From positions 1,054,001 through 1,118,000 of the forward strand of contig JAMXBD010000172.1 of NCBI GenBank assembly GCA_024138025.1: 64,000 nt of DNA, read 5' to 3'. Made by a program: the position numbers and the translations under genes. The notes beneath the pieces are model-generated. The model did not search any database and was not told the DNA's origin. It worked only from the letters and a program-made list of their open reading frames with translations. The DNA is from Combretum micranthum (taxonomy: Eukaryota > Streptophyta > Magnoliopsida > Myrtales > Combretaceae). Shown here in pieces: positions 46,533 to 60,100 of the stretch. Positions within the stretch are counted from its first letter, which is position 1; the number at the start of each line of letters is the position of its first letter.

Positions 46533-48160
46533 AAAGATTATAAGCTCTTCGCAATCTATCCTTCAAACTTAATTTTTTTTCACAAAAATTTTGGATTACT
46601 AGAATGTCAAGATAGGCTAGATAATAAAATAATGGTCATTGAGCAACATGGGATTGTTTTGGTGCACGCACTTCAATAATTTAATTAGTAAATGTTAGGA
46701 GATGGGAATAATAATATGGTTAGTGTAGGTTTAAGTGTTACGAAATGATCCTTGACAACATCTCATGTCATGTTTATAGAGGAACAATTTAGGATGCTTG
46801 GAATAGGTAGAATTACAACATGGTGATCATGGAGGATCATGGTGGTTATAGGAGAAATGGGAGCTGATCTCCTAAAGCATGTCCCAAATTTATCGAAAGT
46901 GGGGTTGGTGAAGATTCGATAAGTGGTTTACAAAGTAAGTGATATAACAGGTAGACAAAGGAGATTTGAGCCAATATAATAATAAAAGTGATCTACTTAG
47001 TCTTGTGATTTGATCAAATGCGTATGAGGTAGGCCCACAAAGAATCAAAATGACTCGTACCTTAAGTAGGTTATATTTAAGCTTTGAACGCCCATAGACA
47101 AATTTGCTTATCAAAACTTGTTACTTGTAATTGGTAAGAGATTAGTAAGGAAAGTAAGATTCCAATATGGGCTCTTTAAGAGGTAGATAACCTTAATTCC
47201 ATCTATTTAGAGCTGAATTGATGGGGGCTAAGAACAAGTTCTATGATGAACCCTCATTTTGATCTGGACAATTGAAACATAGTGGATGGTAGATGGTCAA
47301 TTCCTAGGACCACATACAATATTCGTCACTACAAAAAAGATAATGGTAACCCCACCATTAACTACTTCATTTATGAGTTTCATAGTAATAGCAATCCATG
47401 TCTTATCGATACAGAATTTGTAACTTACTATCCTCTTGATTAGAAGGAAAAAATTGACCTCTGTGGAAAGCAGCTTCTAATGTAAGGGTAGCCTAAATAT
47501 GAGTTTTTTGAGGTGTTATCCTTCTTAAAGCTAATTTACTCGACGTCCATCAAAGATGTAAGTTAAGAGACCGCTAGGTTGAGTGTAACTTGAGCTAAGT
47601 TAGAATTCACATATCCTCTATTGTAATGAGGAGACCTTCAACGAAGGTAGTCGAGTTGTTTGGACTATTCGTGTTAATTCTTCAGGAAATTGATGGTTAT
47701 GTTGACCAATCCAACTAGTTTACAATTTACCAAAGAAGTTGGCTTGCTGGAAAAGTTTGTTGATGTGAAAAATGGCATGTAAAACTATGTAGCGGTATGT
47801 GTTAGCAAATGGTTAGATATGCAGTTGTCATATCTGTACCACATCTATCAAGCGTTGGAATGTGTTGGTGACTCAAGACTATTGGATTTCTTCCTAGAAG
47901 ATTTGCAGCTATGAAATTACATCGACTCAATTTTCTAGATTTTCCAAACTTGATCTCACCTTTATACTGTTTATTTTGTTCATACTAGATTTCACACTTC
48001 TAACTCTTTTACAATGAGAACAAGACAATTCCATACCATTGCACACTTTTTATCAACACTACTTGTCCTTTATTGATTTCAAACTAAATTTGCTATTGAC
48101 TAGTCTTGACCTCCAAAAGGAACTTCACTCATATATGTTTGTTTCTCCACTCGATTTACC
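46533..48160. other. degenerate repeat-derived sequence
   Basis: No intact frame. Wording resembles a worn retroelement internal region, but I could not identify a domain. Confidence 0.3.
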
Positions 48161-48169
48161 AAGTAGTTA

Positions 48170-48620
48170 ACATTACTGTCTTTACAAATGGTAAATGATC
48201 CATGTTGACTATGGCTTTGAGCACTATCATAAATGTCATTTAATCCCATTAGAAAATGCATAGGTCTATTTCAACTATCTATTTACAAAAGTCTATTCTT
48301 CAAATGAACTTGTACGTCTATCATGAGCACCACAAGTGCATTTATAATACTCATAAGGGTTCATCATTGCATCCTAAAGCTTCTTTAAGCAATGAAATAA
48401 GTCGTAACAGGTAATGAACCTTGCTTGACATACAATTCAAATTGCACAGGGTAAGACAAAGTCCATTTGTCCATCCTGTCACAAATATTTTGCAACATCT
48501 CTTTTATTGACTTAACATATATGAACACTTCGTAAAGTTCTTTAAACATTGAATTTAAAAGCCAACACTTGATCATTTAGTCACAATGAATTCAACGATT
48601 CATTGCAATTTCATTATCTT
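48170..48620 (-). pseudogene. copia-type gag remnant
   Basis: The minus strand reads WLLNSMFKELYEVFIYVKSI, a span with KQGSLPVTTYF (48,385-48,576), then CTCGAHDRR and, in another frame, FLMGLNDIYDS (about 48,220-48,260). WLLNS, VTTYF and FLMGLND are hallmark phrases of plant Ty1/copia gag (UBN2-type). Several stops and frameshifts. No LTR or pol was found nearby. Confidence 0.65.
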
Positions 48621-50220
48621 CTAGTTTAATACAAGATCCTTCAATAGAACCTAGTTTCAACTTAGCACCACTTGTTAATTGAATCAATCTTTTCCATAAA
48701 AAAAAATTCAAATCATTGAAGATTAAGTTCATAATTATAGCCCCTAGATCATCTAATTCAAACAAGTATAGAAGAATATTGCATGTCCAATTATCAATTG
48801 TTGAATTTTAGCTTATTAGAGAAAACGTATTACTTGATAAAGCTGTTGCAATTATGTAACTAAAACCCTAATTCGAACTAAAAAAGTAAACAAATGTATC
48901 AACTATTGTAAATAGTTCAAAATTCCTACTCTGGTAGGTGAATAGCAATTTTGTAGAAATATCATACATGACGATGAAGGTTAAAACTTACGAAAGAATC
49001 AATAAACTATGAAACAGGTTTAAAAGGTGATCATGGAGAACTCGACAATTTATTGTGCTGTGAAGAAAAATACAACTATCTTATTAACTCATGATAGAGA
49101 GTAGAAAAAATATATAAGGGTGAAAAACATGCTTACTATAATTAAAAAAAAATTACTAAAATATAGGTCAAATAAAAAAAATTAAAAAAATACATTGTAA
49201 AATCTTGTTTTTAACACAGAATATACATTTTCTATACGTATACATATGTATAAGATGAGATATAAAGTTTTTATACCGTCACATTTCAAAAGCAAGATAT
49301 AGAATTTACTATACATCTTGATTTCCCAACCCAATATCACTACGTACATTTATTCTTTTAGTGCAGTCACCCAAGCATGCACGTTTCAGCGTCGCCCCAT
49401 ACGAGCATCCAAGCGTGTCAAAGGTCAAAGTCTGCACCGAACCCAAGCCCGCAAATGGTATTGTTATAGGGCTTTTTATATCTCTCTTTTTTAGCACAAT
49501 ATATGCCTATATCACTTTTTAAGATTGCCATATATGCTTATATGGCACCTACATGATATACATATGGCATATATAATTTTCCATATTTCTTATTTAAATC
49601 ACAATTTTAGTATTGTATAATAGTAATCTTTTTAATTTGATCTTATTTAGTCAATTTTTATCAACAAGGCCGTAAACAAGAAATTGTTTTTCAAATATAT
49701 GTATTAACACAAGGAAAAAACCAGCATGTGCCATCACGTGTACAAATCAAGCTATACTTCATACTTCAACTACGGGAAAGATCTCACTTTTACAATGTGG
49801 ATAACCAAACTTATATGTAGGAGAGGTTAGTCATGATCCATCACATGCTTCATAACTGCTTTGCGACCTTTGCCATTCTAAGGCAAAGTGGTAGCCGAAT
49901 TTCTCTGGGCATTAATCAAATGGTTTTCATTTTCTTTTTTCTGTTTGTTGCTCCTAATATTATATTTATACTACGCTGCAAACAAGCCAAGCTACTCAAG
50001 CTGTAGCTGAGCATAAACAAACCAAACACGAACTTAAAATAATACTCATTTATCCAAACGAGCTGTGCTTGAGCTTCGATTCAAGCTCTCAAACAGGTAC
50101 GCGAATAAGCTCTCACTGACATGCTGGTGAACAAATTTGTCAGTAGATTTGTGAGTTTTATATTAATGATATATTAATATATAATTAGAACAACAAAAAA
50201 CTAATTTTTATTTAATATAG
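48621..50220. other. AT-rich sequence without genes
   Basis: Nothing supportable. A locally GC-richer stretch at 49,370-49,450 does not encode a recognisable domain. Confidence 0.35.
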
Positions 50221-50225
50221 AGTTA

Positions 50226-50462
50226 ATGTCACAAATGGTACTTAGAACTTTAACAAAATATGCAATCAGGTACTTAAACCTTAAAAAAGATAGATTTAGT
50301 ACTTAAAAAAACTTTTCGTGAGCACTAATGATATTTCTATCAAGTTCTTTTAAGTATTAAATAGATGAATTTAAAAGTTTTTCAAATATTAAATTGATCA
50401 ATTTCAAAGTTCAAGTATCTAACTACATATTTTGCTAAAGTTCAAATACCATCTATTCTCAA
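50226..50462. mobile_element. long-TIR MITE, copy 1
   Basis: The two ends are imperfect inverted complements over about 50 bp: left has GGTACTTAGAACTTTAAC then AAAATATG, right (reverse complement) has GGTATTTGAACTTTAGC then AAAATATG. The middle is AT-rich. Closely related to the element at 50,585. Target duplication not clear. Confidence 0.65.
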
Positions 50463-50584
50463 TATATATGTATATAAATTTAGTGACTCTCATATATCAT
50501 TCTTAGGTTTGAAAAAAATGAAAAATTGGCTATCTAAACGAATCAAACTCAAACTTAAATTTCAAGCTCAATAAAAAATTAGGA

Positions 50585-50906
50585 TAATATCACAAATAGT
50601 ACATGAAATTTAACAAGCTATGCAATTAGGTACTCAAACTTTAAAAATGATCAATTTAATATCCGGACTTTAAAATTGATTAATATAGTGCTTAAACGAC
50701 CTTAAAATTGATCAATTTCATACGTAAAAAAAAAAAAAAAAAAAAATCTTGATGAAAATATTGATAGTGTGTGTATAAAGTTTTTCAAATACTAAATTGA
50801 TCAATTTCAAAGTTTAGATATTATATTGATTAATTTCAAAATCCAAGTAAATCCAAGTACCTAATTGTATATTTTATCAAAGTTCGAGTATCATTTATAA
50901 CAATAA
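50585..50906. mobile_element. long-TIR MITE, copy 2
   Basis: Same end structure (AGTACATGAAATTTAAC on the left; reverse-complement right end GATACTCGAACTTTGAT). It contains an A-run of about 22 near 50,727. Located 120 bp from copy 1 in the same orientation. Confidence 0.65.
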
Positions 50907-51704
50907 CTCTAAAAAAGTTTGACTAGCTTAAACTCAATTCATAAATGAGCCAAGTATGAACCCAAATTTCAAGCCTCAACAAAAGCTTCAGCACAAGCTC
51001 AATAATTTTTAAACAAACTAAGGTTGAACTTTCAAAAATTTGGCTCGACTTGACTTGATTTGTATCTCTAATTTATATGTTTATCATAGATCAATAATGT
51101 TATTTACAAGTTAATTATGGTGGGTTTATTGAAGGTTGACAAGAGTTATAAAAATCTTAATAAAATTTTTAATGAACCTAAATAGATTATATAATAGGTT
51201 AAAATCCAAACCAAAAATAAATTATAATTAAATAAAAGTTGAGATCTTAGAACTAGTACAATTACTGATAGAAACCGACTAAACTATGCAATCTCTATGA
51301 ATTAGAAAAAGGAGATTACACACATATACAAGCTCAGAATCCTCTTCTTCTGAGGTAAGCTAAAATTTGTGCTTCAAAAGTGGAATTTCACCCAAAAAAA
51401 AAAAAAAAAAAAAAGAAGAAGAAAGATATCATAAATCTAAACCCTGAAATGGTTCGGCTAACCATCCAATGCCTCCTCTTTTGGTAATCTTCACTATAAT
51501 ATCATTGTCCAACAAGTTGAAAGCTGTTAAGCTGATATGGGTACTTCTATTGTCCACTCCACCTTACGCCGTCAGCTTTCGTTTGCTCTTCTCATCCTGC
51601 TGCATAATGTATGCTCGTTCGAATAGAACTTAAAACTGAATTTCATCTTGCAGGTAAAAGCAATGATTTCGATGAGACACTTCAAAAATTACTCTATTAT
51701 GCTC
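50907..51704 (-). other. downstream flank and probable 3' UTR of the WDR75-like gene
   Basis: No coding pattern. The last few hundred bases before 51,705 (minus sense: after the stop) are the likely 3' UTR. An A-run at 51,394-51,415 may be microsatellite. No clear poly(A) signal could be chosen. Confidence 0.35.
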
Positions 51705-54117
51705 TCACTCCACAGCTGCAGGTCTCTTTTGCAACAGTGATTCCAGGAACGCAGAACATAATTTAGTGAGAGGAGGAAGGTTATGTGATGTCCCACTGAA
51801 TATGGTCTCCCAGGGCCTTTCCGATGGAGCAACAGTAACCTCAGCTTCCCGGTCTCTCTTCACATCAAAATCTGGTAGTTCTCCATACAATGATGTGTAC
51901 CCAAAGTTTTCTGCAACAGACCAAAAGGTAAATAGGAAGAAAAACCAGGAATTCAAATTGACAATTAAACACGGATACTAAACTAATTACCTTGAAGAGT
52001 CAAGAAATTACCAGCAAGAACTTACCAGTCATCCTATATTAAATGATTTCAAGATGTCATCCGTGTTATCCTCTCTTCAGACATATATTTCTTCAATAGT
52101 TTTTTACAGGAGATTTTCTCTTAAGAGAATTTAACTTGCAGCCACAAGCATGACTTTTTATTTAAAAAAAAAAAAAAAAGGTCTGGAAAGCAAAGCACTC
52201 TAAAGCCCCCATGCCCAAGCCTAAGATGCAGTGCCAAATGGTCGGACATCATGATGCTTCAGGAAAAACAATCATCCGACTTGTAGGGAAAAAAATGGTT
52301 TGATCTTTACACATCAATTCAAGATACTGTTGCCCCCCAATGAAAAAAATCTTATTTATCAATTATTTTTTGGTAAAAGGTAAGTTTTCAATGACTTGTA
52401 AGGATATAGACATGACACAAAGAGAGGGGGGTGGAGTGGTTGTGGGGGAATGAAAGAAAGAAAGAAAGAAAGGAAGTGAAGCAAAATTATTAAAACACAA
52501 CTTGTATTGTGTTACTTTTACAATCAATTGACCCACATATAAGCACCAACTTATCTAAATAAAAATTATATAAATACAAATTACACAAAAATTATTATCA
52601 AAATACCGATGCAAAATCACACGTAATACCTGCAATTCACGTTTTTACATGTAAGTCACACGTAGTACATACGACTTATGTACAAGCATGAATCAAATGT
52701 ACTACATACCACTCATGTACAAGCATGAATCGCATTGCATTTCCTGCATCCGATTCATATATAACTTTATTGAATCGCTCTTCAAAGATGCGATTTAGCG
52801 CTATAGAATTTTACTAAATCACATTTTGTTTATATCAATTCATTTGTAAAAAAATAAAACACTTATTCTACACGGGATTTTACATTGGTAATTTGATAAT
52901 TAAAATTATTTCAATTGTATTTAGGTAATTTTTATTCCTAGGGTTTGTACACGTGTTTCACCCCATGTTATTCTTCGAAAAAATTACTGGAACATGACTT
53001 TTGCTTCTCATTTGTTTTCTCTCTATTGATATTAATTAGGGGACTCGTGTCTTCTTCTAATTGGCACAATATTCATTTCCAAATATAGTAGTACCAATTT
53101 TTTTGGGAGCAATTATTAAATGTGTTGAAAAGTAATTTTATGAAAAATAATAGAAAGTGCAAAATAATTAAAAGAAAAAAGTTGAACAAGTCAGCATACA
53201 AATGATAGAATTTCTATTACAATGAACAAATCATACAGGATTTATTTTGCAAATCAAATTGTGACGATTAAAGAAAGTAATATGTGTTGTATTTTTCTTT
53301 TATTAGATCCAGCATGTCATAATTCAATGATGCAAAGGAACATGCATGCTTTCCTTTTTCATCTGAAAAAACCCAAATTTAAAAGAGAGCCTCTAATTGA
53401 GTACCTAGCACTCTATGAAGGCATATCCAACCAAGACTTACACAAGTGACTCCTAGTATGCTTTTGCAATACCATTTAATCTAAGCAACATGAAGGGGGG
53501 TCGTTCCAATTGAAATAACTCAAGCCATTGAGGCAGGCATCTTTTTAATACTGCTTACTAAAAATGGTCTGTCTAACCACAAGCTTACCATCTTCACAAA
53601 TAAACATCATCTTTCATTACTAGGTAAAGAAGATCCTGTCACCAATTTAAAAACATTTACCCCATAGATTGCAATCAAACTCAGTTACCAGATTATGCTT
53701 CATAATTATTTTTTATGGTTATCAAACCCAACACATGAGATGGAAAATTGCCAACAATCCTACCTGACTCTTCGATGCTGTGAGCTTTCTGCCTCCAAGC
53801 TCTATTCTCGTCCACATTATCAGCTAGGGGGTCAAAGAGCACATATTCATGATCACTATTAATGAATGCAAGCAACCAATGAGGATGCTCTCCATCAGCT
53901 TTACCCTCCATTAAATGATCTGGTTGGACAAAAGCCAGGCCACCTCCCTCAGCCTGCGATAATTGCATAAAATTGAAAATGATGCCTTCAGGCAAAAAGC
54001 CACATTTGAATAAGTCATTGAATATTTCCAAAACAGATGTTATCACAGGAAGAACCCCACCACCACCCCCGCACACCCCAAAACGCAATTCCACTCCCCA
54101 CCCACAAACCCCACCCC

Positions 54118-54158
<41 letters not shown>

Positions 54159-57100
54159 AAAAAAAAAAACAAAAGGTAAATGGAAAATGGTGTGCAGACA
54201 CAGTTAAGCTTTTCTAAAATTTCATATTGCAGCAGCATAATGGAAAGACAAATGCTTACCCAAAGATTCTGCTGATTGAGAGCACTGGTTGGACATTAAA
54301 TGAGAAGATAAAGAAACAAAACAAGGTTTCCTATTTTATACCATTAATAATAAAGCATGAGAAGAGAAATCTATATGAGTATCTTTATTATAATGTAGAA
54401 GGAGCAAATAGACCTACCATGTTTGAATGGGACCAGAATGAGTCCAAACACAATTATGCTTGCTAGCATGCCATCTTGACATGAGGACAAAATAACAAGT
54501 TTCAACTTTCAAGAGTCAATCTTACCACAAGAGCCATTTCTTATCTTCCAAAAAATACTGACTTGTGAGAATGGAGAAGTTAAACATGCAGTGTGCAGCC
54601 AACAGCAGCATATGCAGACCAAATCTTATGTCTAGACAGATGATCACAATCACAACGATAGCTAGTCATCTTTTGATTGATAACTGAAAGGTTTACACAG
54701 AAGCTCTAAGGGGCCATTTACTTTTAAGGGTGAAGGAGACAAAGAACAAAAAAAGCTATTACTTGGGAATAATTGCAACCTTGAATAGCATAGTAATATA
54801 CATTCCATTGTTTACTTCACACAAATTTCTCCTACAATGAATTAACTATTCTACTGTTTACATCATATTATGATATCGTTTTATTAATCTGGGAATAGTA
54901 TGAAAGTACCAATATAGCTTTGATTGATGAGAAATACTACCACTATCTCCACCACCCTGTACCGACCATCATCACATTACCTTCGCTGTCCCAGTATCAC
55001 CACTACCACCCTACTATCACCCACACCAGCAACGCCACTACAACCACACACTAACTAACATGGCCCTCACAGCACACCACCACAATTGTCATGGATATGC
55101 CCCACCACCACTACTTTTATTACACACCAATGAATCACTATCACCACCAACGCTAAGGTAATGATGGTTGTGCTGTGGTGTTGGTGGTGGTGGTGGCAAC
55201 TGTAGACTTGTAGTATCATTTCAAGGGTAGGACAGCAAGGTAGTAGTAGTGCTAATGGTAAGGTTGTAGTGGTAACGGTATGGATTGGGAGGGTAATAAT
55301 GATGGTAGTGGTGGTGAAAGTGGTGGTGCCATAATGGCACAGTATGGTGGCAATATGGGGGTGGTGTAGTGTAGGGGTAGTAACACTGATGGCAGTGTAG
55401 GGGTGATGGCAATAATGGTGGCATCTGGTAGTGATGTGTGAAGGTGAGTAACAACAGCTGAGGAGAAGAGAGCAATAATGTCAACGGCATGAGTAAGATT
55501 GATATGTTTTATAGAACCTCCAGAAGGAATAACTAATACCTACCATACAGAAGATAATAATTATTCCTTGCTAAAAAAGAACAGAAAAGCCTCTTGCAAT
55601 TGCAATAGTCATTACTAAGTCAAGTAAGTAAACATAGATATAGACGCTATTTCCAGAATAACTATGATGTTCTCTTTCTAATTTTCTATTATACTAGCAA
55701 CCGATACACCCAATGCATGTGCAAAAATAAAATAAATCAATAAGATATAGCCTCTGATAACAAAATTGTTGAATGAAGTAACCACCTTTGCCAGAAATGG
55801 GAAAAAAAAAGTACATAACAATTAGGAAAGTATGTTTAGAATCAAAGAAGAAAGAACAAAACATGGTGAACTCAATCCAGATTAAGCTAATTTACAATCA
55901 AAGAACGAAAAGAAATACTAAAGAATTTAAAAATAATGAAAATATTTTGCAAGCATATAAATCCTCCACACCTTTCTCACGGACCATGATGCTACAGGAA
56001 CAGGATTTTTCCCATCAAATACTAGGATAACCCCATCTCTCCCTTTGAAGGCCACGTTACTACTTTGCATAGCTGGTAGAGGAATGAGTGCTAGGACTGC
56101 AAACATAGAGGTTTCCCCAGCACAAGCAGCATCTGCCAAATAAAATCAACAACGTTAATACATTGTAACTACTGTTATGTAAGAGAAATGAAAGTTGAAA
56201 CAGGCAAAGGACAACTACAGCATGCTAAGTGCTACAACTGCAAGAGACGAAAGGTTCATAAATTAGAAAGGTTAGCATGTGGCAAGTTATATAGTGACAA
56301 TTGTAAATGTTTCAAACATATATCTGTTGGGTTCAACTTATTTTCCTCCATTTGGTATTCTTTTGACATCCATTCAAGTGAAAACATCTATTAAGAAAAA
56401 TTTATCAGAAAATGAAAAAGATATACATATATACCCCCTTTTTAAAATTATAGACCCAACAAATCTTTATAAAGTTAAACTTATTTACCCTTTATTTATT
56501 CATTTTTACAAAATACAAACAAAAATTCCCTTTTCCAATGTATAAAACATATTTCTCTTAAAAGTACGTGAATATTCATATCTCAATTCTCACACCCAAT
56601 CACCAACATTATCATAATTGAAATGAAAATAAATATTCTACAGTAAGATAGTTTTCTAAGTGTTGGATTTCAAACAGGCACCGATCAGATTTAGAACATA
56701 TATGGACACTTACAAAAAGATTTGTGAGGACATAATTCACAAAGCATCTTGGTTTCAAAATGAACATGATAATATTGTTTCATATCAGTATCTAATTTGT
56801 TTGATCGATTTATGAGTAAAAATATCTTTTTTTCATCATCGATATCTATTTTTGACAAACAATTTGCTTAAAAACGATAAAATAATGAAGTCAAAAAGAT
56901 AGAAAGATAACGAAACAAACAGACTGTGAAACAACCCAGGGAAAACAAAGTAAAATATATAACCACCTTCTACTTGAAGTGAAAATGACCACTCCTAGAC
57001 ATCTTTGGCAGATCCCACAAGCACAGTTGTGATTTGAAACCTCTGGACGCTGACAAAATGAATCCTGACTGACCAATAAATGTCAAATTCTTGATTGGCT

Positions 57101-60100
57101 GCAAAAGGACATTTTAAGTAGGCATGAGAAATGTCCTTAATGAAGACTGAAACATAGCACAAAAGCAAAACAGAAGCTCACCTACATCCTGCTGTATCAA
57201 AAATCTAACAATAGTAGTAATAATAATTCCCCCAAACATTAATGGAAAATAGCCTCACCATAAGCTCATATTTGAAAAGATTCCAAGCTCCTACTTCTAA
57301 TGATAGTGTATGCTAAGACTTGCTGTCATGAATCAGGGACCACTTTGGTCTTCAGCATGTACTCAATGAGCAACACTATTTTATTTATTCATTGATTTAT
57401 TTATTTTTGAGTGATAGGCCAGTGGGCAAGTTTTTACAAAACAAATATTATATGTATTCCAATCCAGAGATTAGGCCTGCAAGATACACAAAACAGCATT
57501 TGCAGTATTGTGTTGGATAACTGAACAGTTCAACCAGTGCTAAGGTTATTTAGGTGTGGCAAGTTATGCTTCAAAATGTAGACATCTTGCTTTACATGTG
57601 GATGGACATACGCAAATATTATAGTATAGACTTAGTTATTTAAAGAGAATGCAACAATGAAACAAATCCATTTTGCCACATTGTTTAGTGGGATCTTGGA
57701 AACAACATACAAATGAATTTCAAATGGAATGACTCAACCAGTGTTCATGGGAACAATATTGCAGTGCTTAGACAGTTCTGCACACCGCATAAAAAGTTTG
57801 CAATCAAACTGCAGAAGTTAAAACAGTTACCGAGAATGTATCTCCAACTATAGCAACAAGGATGTTCCTATCTGGATCCCACAAGGTTATCGTCGTTTCC
57901 GCGGCCACTGCTAGAACCGAACCATCAGCAGAGAATGCTGCAGCTGTCAAAGGCTTTTTCCTGCATTGTCAAGAGATGAGAAATCAGTATTGTGATATCT
58001 TCTTGTCCTTGGGATATAAATGTATTGTGGCATTATTAAATATAGATTATGCAGAGGAGGGATAAAAATAAGTGTTCTCTATCTTTCTTATATATCGATT
58101 TTTCTTTTTTCTTTTTTTTTTTTTGGCCATCTTATATATCGATTTTTCATTGAGATGAACCCTGGCATACTGGGACGATGGCTATAACACTGTATCACCC
58201 AAAAGAAATGATACCAAATCTACTTGCAAAACCAACCTTTTCCATATAATTCTAAGGCATCAACCTACATGTCACAAGCGGAAGAATGGGCTCAGGGAAA
58301 AGTTTGTGATGCATATACCAAGCCTCAATTTTATAGAGGTGGAATAAGTTTTCTAGAAGTCCATACATATTGTCCATGTTTTCAATTTATTCCTCAAGTT
58401 CCAAAATTACTAATTGAACCCTAATGCTCTTTCATTTCTCCCTCAGCTAGCTTATTGTAGGGATGATGTGTGGCATTCCACGTCAACAAAATGCACTAAG
58501 AAACACATCAATAAATTCACATACTAATTGATGCTTTTAAGAATTTTAGGACTAAGTTGGATAAGCCTAAAGATTTTTACAACTTCGATTAAGTTTATCC
58601 CTATAGAGGTCAGCTACATAATTTTGAATGCACTCTTTTCACACTGGTGGTTAAAATTTGTATCTTAAAATAAAGGGTGGTCACTTTGCTCCAAAAAAAG
58701 GTTGTAACTGGATGCGGAAATTAATCAATACAGGTTCTTATAATTAAAATAATAATAATTCCACCATGATACTCTTAACAACATGTGAAACTCAATGCTA
58801 GTGCTGACAAATTAACAAGACAGATGAGCACACAAAGCACACCAAAATCAGGAGACCTCGTGTCTTAGACAAATCTCTTTCCAAAGGGAGAAGTTATTTT
58901 ATGCAGGTACTTCAGTGTGGAGGACACATAGCTGATGTTTACATAGTGCACAGTTGATGTTACCTTTCCCTGTTTCATACAGAGTTAAGAAGAACAGCTA
59001 GTTCTTTCTTCTCTTAATCTCATGTCCACGTCTTACTTGTTAAAACATAAAACAAATCACACATACTTGTACGAGCCAAAAGAATGACAAATCCAGCCGT
59101 TGCTCATATCTATCTGATTTTGCTGCTGAATGGCACCTTTGCATACCCAAATCTGAGATATTGAGCAAATGTCAAGCTAAAGGAAAATGGAAAAAAGGTC
59201 CTCCAACATCGATCTCAACAGCTAATACTACCTTGAAATCCCCACCATAGGACGTGGAAACAGCCATCGCTTGGGTTGGGTGGAATGCAAGTGCAGATAT
59301 ATGAGGATCCCTGTAAAAAGAAGAAATTATCAAGTTGCAGTTTTATGAATGACAGATAAAGACTTCTTCATTAAATCAACTAACAGAAAATAAGTAATCA
59401 AGTATCACCATAATCTCATTTCTAGATGCATAAGTGGCTAAGATTATGTAAATTGTATCCTGGAAGTTGATATGAATTCATACTGAAACAATTAAGATAA
59501 CAAACCTATGAGGCTCATAGATGACAGTGGATAATCTGAACTCTTTCTTTTGTGATCTCGAGGTCCAAAACTTCAAGCAAACAAGCCCACCTATATCTTG
59601 CTCAGGAAGCTTAACTTCAACAGTACCCATAAGAGATCCATCCCACGAAAGGGCCACTTTGGTGACAACAACCTGCAGTAACATCATCACACCAACTTCA
59701 AAAACTAATTACATTTCTAAGCATATCAAAGCTTATGACAACAGCAAAAAACATGGAAGCTGGGCTACCAAAAATAAACCCCCGGTCCCCCAAACCAAAA
59801 GAAAGAAAGAAAGGAAAAAAAGGGAGTAAATACAGTACCGTGATTTCATCACCAGGATGATGGTTTCTCTCACACACGGGAACCTACAGAATAGCAATTG
59901 AACAATCAAGTCTTAATATATAAGGGCGTATAGCTAGAAAAAATTCCCATTCCACATGCGTGGAGTTGCCCAAGGACAAGTAATATCATACTGGGTGGAA
60001 AAGAGCAAATGAATGTTAATTCAATGTAACAAAACTTTGAGAAAGAGTGGGTGAAATGAGTCATGCAAATAGAGATTACACCTCATGTCCAACAGGAAAA

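Larger units (their letters stand above)
53954..55971 (-). other. intron with homopolymer and CCA/TGG-biased tract
   Basis: This intron of the WDR75-like gene is 2.0 kb. It carries C30-A21 at 54,119-54,169, a CCA-rich stretch (54,940-55,150), then a TGG-rich stretch (55,150-55,490), and a Helitron-like end near 55,694-55,725. The long His/Pro- or Gly-rich ORFs across it are composition artefacts. Confidence 0.7.

Noticed and set aside
53693..54238. 181-codon Gly-rich minus-strand ORF
   Set aside because: It merges a real exon (53,764-53,953) with intron sequence and the G30 run; the exon has proper splice sites and the rest is composition artefact.
55221..55490. His/Tyr/Pro-rich ORF
   Set aside because: By-product of the TGG-rich intron tract.
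54711..55640. TIR element starting GGGGCCATTTACTT
   Set aside because: The right end is only weakly complementary and no target duplication is visible.
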